Shown here: one piece after another, positions 6,339 to 10,427 of the stretch
Layout: the number at the start of each line of letters is the position of its first letter
Numbering within the stretch: the stretch's first letter is position 1
Assembly (NCBI GenBank): GCA_947465275.1
Contig: CANIAI010000043.1
Location: 1 to 10,427 of the forward strand
Direction of reading: 5' to 3'
Source of the DNA: Acidobacteriota bacterium
GTDB lineage: Bacteria; Acidobacteriota; Vicinamibacteria; Vicinamibacterales; UBA2999
DNA length: 10,427 bases
Notes under the pieces: model-generated
What the model was told of the DNA's origin: nothing
The model's database searches: none
What the model saw: only the letters and a program-made list of their open reading frames with translations
Program-made: the position numbers and the translations under genes

Positions 6339-7046
6339 GTCTTCGTCACGCGCCGCCTGCACGAGTCCGGCGAACAGGCCCCGGAACGTGCCGGTGCGCC
6401 AGAAGTTCTCGGGGTGCCACTGCACGCCGAGCCAGAAGCGGCGCCGCGGGTCTTCGAGCGCTTCGATCACCCCGTCGGGCGCCGTCGCCGTCACCACGAG
6501 CCCCGCTCCGGGACGCTCGGGCGCCTGATGATGCCGGCTGTTCACGGTGACGGTGAGGATTGACGGCCCGCCGGCCTCCGCGAGCAGGCGCTGCAGCAGG
6601 CTTCCCGCCGCGATCTCGACGACGTGCGCCGGCGCGGTCCGGGATGTCGTCAGGCGGTGGGGGTCGTCGGCGCCGGTGCGATCGGGCAGGTGCTGGATGA
6701 GCGTGCCCCCTCGTGCGACGTTGAGCACCTGCATGCCGCGGCAGATGGCGAGCAGCGGCAGATCGACGTGGTCCGCCTCGCGGAGCAGCGCCAGCTCGTA
6801 CGCATCGCGTCCGGGTTCGGCCGGTACCGACGCCGGATGCGCCGTTGCGCCGTAGCGCGCCGGCTCGACGTCGTCGCCGCCGGCCAGCAGCAGGGCGCCC
6901 GCACGACGGGCGACCTCGGCCGGATCATCGGCAGCCGGGTCGAGCACCCACGGCTCACCACCGGCCTCACGCACCGCGGCCTCGTAGTCGGCGAGCGCGC
7001 TGCAGGGGGCGATGGCGACCCGCACGGTCCGCCGGTGGCCGTTCAC
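6324..7046 (-). CDS. Gamma-glutamyl hydrolase of the PuuD/peptidase C26 family (class I glutamine amidotransferase-like)
   Basis: This 240-aa cytoplasmic protein has the class I glutamine amidotransferase fold. It carries LLLAGGDDVEP (52-62), the nucleophile elbow AICRGMQVLNVARGGTL (100-116) with Cys102, the NSRHHQ segment (169-174), and GVQWHPEN (207-214) supplying His211 and Glu213 of the triad. These are hallmarks of the family containing E. coli PuuD, which cleaves gamma-glutamyl-GABA in putrescine breakdown. No other putrescine genes are nearby, so the natural gamma-glutamyl substrate is unknown. Translation starts at a GTG (7044-7046) sharing a GTGA overlap with the argS stop codon. A GAGGTG sequence inside argS, about 11 bases upstream, may act as ribosome binding site. 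The length is close to that of the family, and all catalytic residues are intact. The 3' end overlaps the last 15 bases of the convergent GH5 gene. The gene is probably transcribed from the argS promoter. Confidence 0.9.
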   Translation of the reverse strand: MNGHRRTVRVAIAPCSALADYEAAVREAGGEPWVLDPAADDPAEVARRAGALLLAGGDDVEPARYGATAHPASVPAEPGRDAYELALLREADHVDLPLLAICRGMQVLNVARGGTLIQHLPDRTGADDPHRLTTSRTAPAHVVEIAAGSLLQRLLAEAGGPSILTVTVNSRHHQAPERPGAGLVVTATAPDGVIEALEDPRRRFWLGVQWHPENFWRTGTFRGLFAGLVQAARDEDSGRP

Positions 7047-9124
7047 ATCCGTGCCGGCACCTCGATGCCCATCAGGTCGAGGGCCCGCGCCAGCTGATCC
7101 CGCACGTAGAGCACCGCCGCCGCGCGCCAGCGACGCACGTCGGCGCGTTCCTCATTCATGATGGACGACCGGGACGGGTCGAGGTTGTAGTAGCCGTTGA
7201 AGCCCTGGGCGAGCGTGAAGGCGTACTTCGCGAGCACCGAGAACTCGAGCGAGCGAATCACCTGCTCGACCACCTCGTCGAGCCGCGCGGCCTCGAGCAC
7301 CAGCGCCCAGAGCTCGTGGCCGCTGTCGCCGTCGAGTTCGCCGGCCGGCACCGCGGCGAGTCCGTCGGTCAGCGCGCGGCTGGTCGTGCCGTCGCGCTCC
7401 TCGAGCTTCTGGAAGATCTTGTTCGCGCGCACGACGGCGTACTGGATGTACGGCCCGGTCTCGCCGACGAAGCTCAGCGCCTCGTCCATGTCGAAGGCGA
7501 TCACCTTGCCGCGCGAGAACTTGATCATGAAGTAGCGGAGCGCCGCCACGCCGATCGCGCGCGCGACGCGGTCGGCCTCGGCCGGCTCCAGGTCGGGACT
7601 CCGCCGACGCACCTCGTCACCGGCCCGCGCCGTGAGACGGTCGATCAGGTCATCGGCCTTCACGCCGAGTCCCTTCCGGCCTGACACTTCGACGAACGGA
7701 CGCTTCGCGGCCTCGGAGTCGGGAGCGGGGGCGAAGCCGAGTTCGCGCGCCGTCGCATGCGACAGCGCCACCATCTCGTAGGAGAAGTGATGCGACCGCT
7801 CGGCGCCTTCCGGATGTCCCACGGCAATGAGCGCCTGCTTCAACAGCTTCTGCAGGTACGACTGGCGCACGTCGATCACGTTGTAGGCGTAGGCGGCGCC
7901 GCCGAACGGGGGATGCGAGGCCACGCCGTCGTGGTCGCAGGTGGCCCAGAGCGTCCCCCCGGTGGCACGCTCGCCGAACGTCCGGTACTGGAAGTCGCGG
8001 CCGAGCAGCCCGAGCTTCCAGAACTGGTAGGCGATGTCCTTGCCGACGTAGGTGACGACGCCGTTCGAACGGACGATGACCTTCTCGCGCTCCTCGCCGG
8101 CCTCGTCGGTGGGCCCATCGGCGGGCTGGTCGGCGGGTTCGTCGCCCGGCTCAGCGTCTCCGGCCGCCGCGACCTCCGCCGCTGGCGCGTCCGTCCTCGC
8201 GTCGAGATCCTCCTGGATCGGCATGACCCAGCAGCCCGCGAGCCGCCCCTCGTTCCGCAGGTAGACGGCGCCCCTGGCTTTCAGCACGTCGAACGCCTGC
8301 GCCCAGAACTTGAGCCGCAGGATGTCGCCTTCCCAGGTGAGCAGGTCGTAGTCGACGTTCAGCCGCGCCATGGTCTTCAGGTGGCAGCGGACGATGCGGT
8401 CGGCGACGAACGCGGCGATCTCGGCGTTCGCGTTGCCGCCGTGCTCGATGTCGTGCAGCGTGTCGGCCCGCACCTGGAGCCGCGCCTTGTCACCGTCGTA
8501 CCACTCCGTCACACGGGCGTAGAGATCCCAGCAGAAGTAGTCGAAGCGGGTCGTGTCGGCGATCTCGCGGATGCGCGCGAGGTCCATCCCCTCGATCACC
8601 CGGAAGCCGACGACCACGTCGGCCACCTGCACGCCGGTATCGTCGATGTAGTTCTGCACCTCGACGGTCGTGCCGCGGAAGCGGAGCACCCGGACGAGCG
8701 TGTCGCCCAGCGCCGAGTTCCGCACGTGGCCGATGTGCGCCGCCTTGTTCGGGTTGATCGCCGTGTGCTCGACGATCGCCTTGCCGGCACCCGCCCCCGG
8801 CGCCGCCGGGAGGCCCGACAGGCGATCCACCAGGAACGCGGGCCGCTCGAGGAAGACGTTGAGGTACCCGTTCGGCGCCGCGGCGACCTCCCGCACGCCC
8901 GTCAGCGTACCGAACGCACCGGCGACCTCCTGCGCGATCGCGCGCGGCGCCTTGCGCAGGCGTCGCGCCAGTTCGAACGCCACCGGCGAGCCGAGATCCC
9001 CGAGGGTGCGGTTGGGCGGGTACTCCAGGACGATTGCCGGCACGGCGTCGGCGTCGAGCGAGTACAGCGTCGTCAGGGTCTGCGTGATGTGCGCGCGCAG
9101 GCGGTCATGCACGGGGAGGATCAT
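7043..9124 (-). CDS. argS: Arginine--tRNA ligase with an acidic insertion
   Basis: ArgS charges tRNA-Arg in the cytoplasm. The 693-aa chain shows an N-terminal Add-1 tRNA-recognition domain (about 1-95, with GDLGSPVAF near 42-50 and NGYLNV at 85-90), then the catalytic core. The HIGH signature is in NPNKAAHIGHVRN (124-136), followed by NYIDDTGVQVAD (158-169). The KMSKS equivalent is the degenerate SGRKGLGVKADD (481-492), as in several ArgS lineages. The helical DALR anticodon-binding domain follows from about 560 (QYAVVRANKIF) to the C-terminus, ending in MGIEVP. Bacterial ArgS proteins are usually about 550-590 residues. Part of the excess is an acidic, Pro/Ala-rich stretch at residues 305-347, between GCWVMPIQ and REKVIVRSNG. 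The ATG at 9124 suits the N-terminal domain, although only a distant GGAG (13 bases away) precedes it. Upstream on the same strand lies mobA, 70 bases away. The stop codon overlaps the next gene (GTGA). Confidence 0.96.
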   Translation of the reverse strand: MILPVHDRLRAHITQTLTTLYSLDADAVPAIVLEYPPNRTLGDLGSPVAFELARRLRKAPRAIAQEVAGAFGTLTGVREVAAAPNGYLNVFLERPAFLVDRLSGLPAAPGAGAGKAIVEHTAINPNKAAHIGHVRNSALGDTLVRVLRFRGTTVEVQNYIDDTGVQVADVVVGFRVIEGMDLARIREIADTTRFDYFCWDLYARVTEWYDGDKARLQVRADTLHDIEHGGNANAEIAAFVADRIVRCHLKTMARLNVDYDLLTWEGDILRLKFWAQAFDVLKARGAVYLRNEGRLAGCWVMPIQEDLDARTDAPAAEVAAAGDAEPGDEPADQPADGPTDEAGEEREKVIVRSNGVVTYVGKDIAYQFWKLGLLGRDFQYRTFGERATGGTLWATCDHDGVASHPPFGGAAYAYNVIDVRQSYLQKLLKQALIAVGHPEGAERSHHFSYEMVALSHATARELGFAPAPDSEAAKRPFVEVSGRKGLGVKADDLIDRLTARAGDEVRRRSPDLEPAEADRVARAIGVAALRYFMIKFSRGKVIAFDMDEALSFVGETGPYIQYAVVRANKIFQKLEERDGTTSRALTDGLAAVPAGELDGDSGHELWALVLEAARLDEVVEQVIRSLEFSVLAKYAFTLAQGFNGYYNLDPSRSSIMNEERADVRRWRAAAVLYVRDQLARALDLMGIEVPARM
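8108..8143 (-). repeat. Three imperfect 12-bp tandem repeats inside argS (Asp-x-Pro-Ala/Thr units)
   Basis: On the coding strand, three 12-base units read GACGAACCCGCC, GACCAGCCCGCC and GATGGGCCCACC. They encode DEPA, DQPA and DGPT at ArgS residues 328-339. They sit in the middle of the acidic insertion (residues 305-347, bases 8084-8212). This pattern fits growth of a surface loop by replication slippage. Confidence 0.7.
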
Positions 9125-9166
9125 GCGGGGACGGAAGCTCCAGAGTGTGAAGGGGCGGTGGTGTTT

Positions 9167-9181
9167 GCGCCGGCCCGGCGC
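9167..9181. other. Perfect GC inverted repeat between mobA and argS
   Basis: GCGCCGG (9167-9173) and CCGGCGC (9175-9181) form a perfect 7-base inverted repeat around a single central C, in the 70-base gap between the mobA stop and the argS start. In RNA the inner bases would open to make a loop. No T-run follows on either strand, so it is not a convincing terminator. It may be a weak attenuating hairpin, a protein-binding palindrome, or chance in GC-rich DNA. I see no clear promoter or strong Shine-Dalgarno sequence for argS in the rest of this gap. Confidence 0.25.
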
Positions 9182-9194
9182 GTGCGGTACGCTC

Positions 9195-9872
9195 TCACGC
9201 GGTTGCTCCCGGCGAGAGGGGGCCCGCGGTGGCCCGCTGATAATCGTCCGGCGTGTTCACGTTCAGCAGCAGGTGGCCGTCGGGGTCGAAGGCGGCGAGC
9301 GTGTCGGGCCCGAGGTCATCGACGTCGAGGGCCTCCAGTGCGTCGATGATGCGCAGCGCCCCGCGGGCAATGCGCTGCTCGAGCACCGGCGCGACGCGGC
9401 GATGGTACAGCGCGCAGAGCGGATGCCGACCCGACGCGTCACGCGGCACGACGGCATCGTGATCGTCGCGCCGGGCGCGCTCGACGAGGTACGCGAGGAA
9501 CGCCGCGGTGACGAAGGGCAGGTCGGCCGCGAGGACGAGCACGTGGTCGGTGGGCGCCGAGGCCAGCGCCGTGTACAGGCCACCGAGCGCTCCGGCATCG
9601 ACGGCATCCGGCACGATGGTGAGGCTCCGGCCCGAGGCCCACGCGGAGTGGCCGATCAGCCGGGGGGCGCCGGTCAGCACGCTGCCCAGCTGTGCCAGCA
9701 CGTCGAGCTGCCGCTCGAGAATCGGCCGACCGCCGACGGGGAGCATCGACTTGTCGACGCCGCCAAGCCGGCGTCCCCGGCCACCGCACAGGATGGCGGC
9801 CGAGACGGACGGGCGAGGCAGGGATGCGGGTGGGGCGACCATCGGTCTGGGGACGGGTGCGGTGACGATCAT
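9195..9872 (-). CDS. mobA: Molybdenum cofactor guanylyltransferase
   Basis: MobA transfers GMP from GTP to molybdopterin-bound Mo, forming the bis-MGD cofactor of many molybdoenzymes. The 225-aa protein has the nucleotidyltransferase P-loop-like signature LCGGRGRRLGGVDK (28-41), PVGGRPILE (45-53), DAGALGGLYTAL (92-103), the metal/nucleotide site AADLPF (115-120), RHPLCALY (149-156) and the C-terminal LNVNTPDDY (203-211). These favour MobA over the related MocA or CofC transferases. The start is uncertain. ATG at 9870-9872 adds a 21-residue Pro/Val-rich leader before the conserved strand, while ATG at 9840-9842 (residue 11) trims this to 11 residues. The second start would also leave more room for regulation beside the divergent gene. 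No moa, moe or molybdate-transport genes are in the window. It lies 70 bases upstream of argS on the same strand and may be cotranscribed with it. Confidence 0.91.
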   Translation of the reverse strand: MIVTAPVPRPMVAPPASLPRPSVSAAILCGGRGRRLGGVDKSMLPVGGRPILERQLDVLAQLGSVLTGAPRLIGHSAWASGRSLTIVPDAVDAGALGGLYTALASAPTDHVLVLAADLPFVTAAFLAYLVERARRDDHDAVVPRDASGRHPLCALYHRRVAPVLEQRIARGALRIIDALEALDVDDLGPDTLAAFDPDGHLLLNVNTPDDYQRATAGPLSPGATA

Positions 9873-9877
9873 TATCT

Positions 9878-10427
9878 ATGAATGAGGCTGGCATCGGGCG
9901 GGTGCTGGTGGCGAGCCTGCACCAGGGGATCGCGGACCTGCTGCCGTCCCGTCTCGAGTTCTACGAGTTCTGGCTCACGCCGGTGGGCCTGCGCGAGGGC
10001 CGCATCGGCCTGGCGCCGCTCGGGGCGGTGCTCAGCTTCCTGCGGCAGGAAGGCGACATGTACCCAGAAGTCGCCGCCCGGGCGGGCGAGTGCGCCGCCG
10101 ACTGGACGCTCGCCGAGACCACGCCGCTTCGCCGCCGTGTCATCCAGGCTGCGCCGCCCTGGCTGCGACGTCGGCTGGTCGCCGGGCTCGCCTGCGAGCT
10201 GGTGCACGTCAGCCACGGCGCCAGTCACGCGAAGGTCCACTGGCGTCGTGAGACCGCGACGATCGACATCCGCGGGTCGATCTTCTGCCAGGTGCGTGAG
10301 ACGGCGAGCGCCCCGTTGTGCGCCTACTACGCGTCGGCGGTCCGGACGCTGATGACCCGGTTCGGCATCGAGACCGAGGTCAGCATCGCCGCGTGCCGGG
10401 GATGCGGCGCATCCGCCTGCCGGCTCG
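9878..10427 (+). CDS. V4R-like domain protein, N-terminal part (3' end outside window)
   Basis: The frame is open from ATG 9878 to the window edge, giving 183 residues without a stop. An in-frame TGA at 9863-9865 makes this ATG the first possible start. Visible features are a short N-terminal region (RVLVASLHQGIADLL, 8-22), FYEFWLTPVGLREGRIG (28-44), a helical stretch FLRQEGDMYPEVAARAG (54-70) and, near the edge, APLCAYYASAVRTLM (145-159). The last element is AACRGCGASACRL (171-183). The spacing Cys173-x3-Gly177-x3-Cys181, preceded by a Cys-Ala-Tyr-Tyr helix, is that of V4R domains. These are small-molecule-binding domains found in the XylR-type sensor region and in bacteriochlorophyll 4-vinyl-reductase-like proteins. 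The assignment rests on pattern, not on an alignment. The ligand and any downstream domain cannot be seen. The gene diverges from mobA with only 5 bases between start codons. Confidence 0.75.
   Translation, partial: MNEAGIGRVLVASLHQGIADLLPSRLEFYEFWLTPVGLREGRIGLAPLGAVLSFLRQEGDMYPEVAARAGECAADWTLAETTPLRRRVIQAAPPWLRRRLVAGLACELVHVSHGASHAKVHWRRETATIDIRGSIFCQVRETASAPLCAYYASAVRTLMTRFGIETEVSIAACRGCGASACRL

Noticed and set aside
9167..9181. The GC palindrome as a rho-independent terminator for mobA
   Set aside because: No T-run follows in the transcribed direction, so it is listed only as an inverted repeat.
7757..9349. A 530-codon + strand open frame antisense to argS
   Set aside because: It is opposite well-conserved argS sequence, has biased Arg/Val/His composition and no recognisable domain, so it is a shadow frame.
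8670..9881. A 403-codon + strand open frame antisense to argS and mobA
   Set aside because: It crosses two real genes and their spacer, and its composition is that of a shadow frame.
9882..10352. A 156-codon + strand frame starting 4 bases after the V4R-like start
   Set aside because: Its translation is Arg/Ser/Cys-rich noise, whereas the frame from 9878 shows helices and a V4R-like cysteine signature and stays open to the window end.
1..10427. CRISPR arrays, tRNA genes, insertion sequences or phage genes
   Set aside because: I saw no regularly spaced repeats, cloverleaf-like segments, transposase motifs or phage proteins in any gap. All gaps are shorter than about 120 bases.

Overview
The window is very GC-rich (roughly 70%), densely packed bacterial chromosomal DNA. 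Genes overlap by 4 to 15 bases or are separated by short gaps, and open antisense frames are abundant, as expected at this GC content. Gene content (type-2-like ValS, nadC next to birA, an orphan protein, a TrmA-family enzyme with a degenerate Fe-S motif, ArgS with a 'GRKG' version of the KMSKS loop) suggests Acidobacteriota, perhaps class Vicinamibacteria. That placement is an inference from gene order and protein style, not a proven assignment.

Region 1 (1-4637, + strand) looks like one tightly coupled housekeeping transcription unit: the 3' end of valS, nadC (NAD synthesis), birA (biotin protein ligase without a DNA-binding domain), an unrecognised 268-aa two-domain protein, and a TrmA/RumA-family RNA m5U methyltransferase lacking most of the usual cluster cysteines. 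Junctions are -4, +5 (or +20), -10 and +10 bases.

Region 2 (4638-6338, + strand) is a 120-base gap followed by a secreted GH5 endoglucanase resembling the subfamily-1 type. It has its own strong-looking sigma70-type promoter, placed so close to the start codon that the mRNA would be leaderless or nearly so.

Region 3 (6324-9872, - strand, transcribed right to left) holds mobA (Mo-cofactor guanylyltransferase), argS with an acidic repeat-bearing insertion, and a class I glutamine-amidotransferase-like gamma-glutamyl hydrolase (PuuD/peptidase C26 family). argS and the hydrolase share a GTGA overlap. The hydrolase converges on the GH5 gene with a 15-base overlap at the stop codons.

Region 4 (9878-10427, + strand) is the 5' part of a protein with a V4R-like cysteine signature, cut by the window edge. 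Its first possible start lies only 5 bases from the annotated start of divergent mobA.

I saw no RNA genes, insertion sequences, CRISPR arrays or phage genes. No new multi-gene system is evident. The most interesting items are the orphan protein, the cysteine-poor TrmA homologue, the leaderless-type GH5 promoter, the ArgS insertion and the V4R-like protein.
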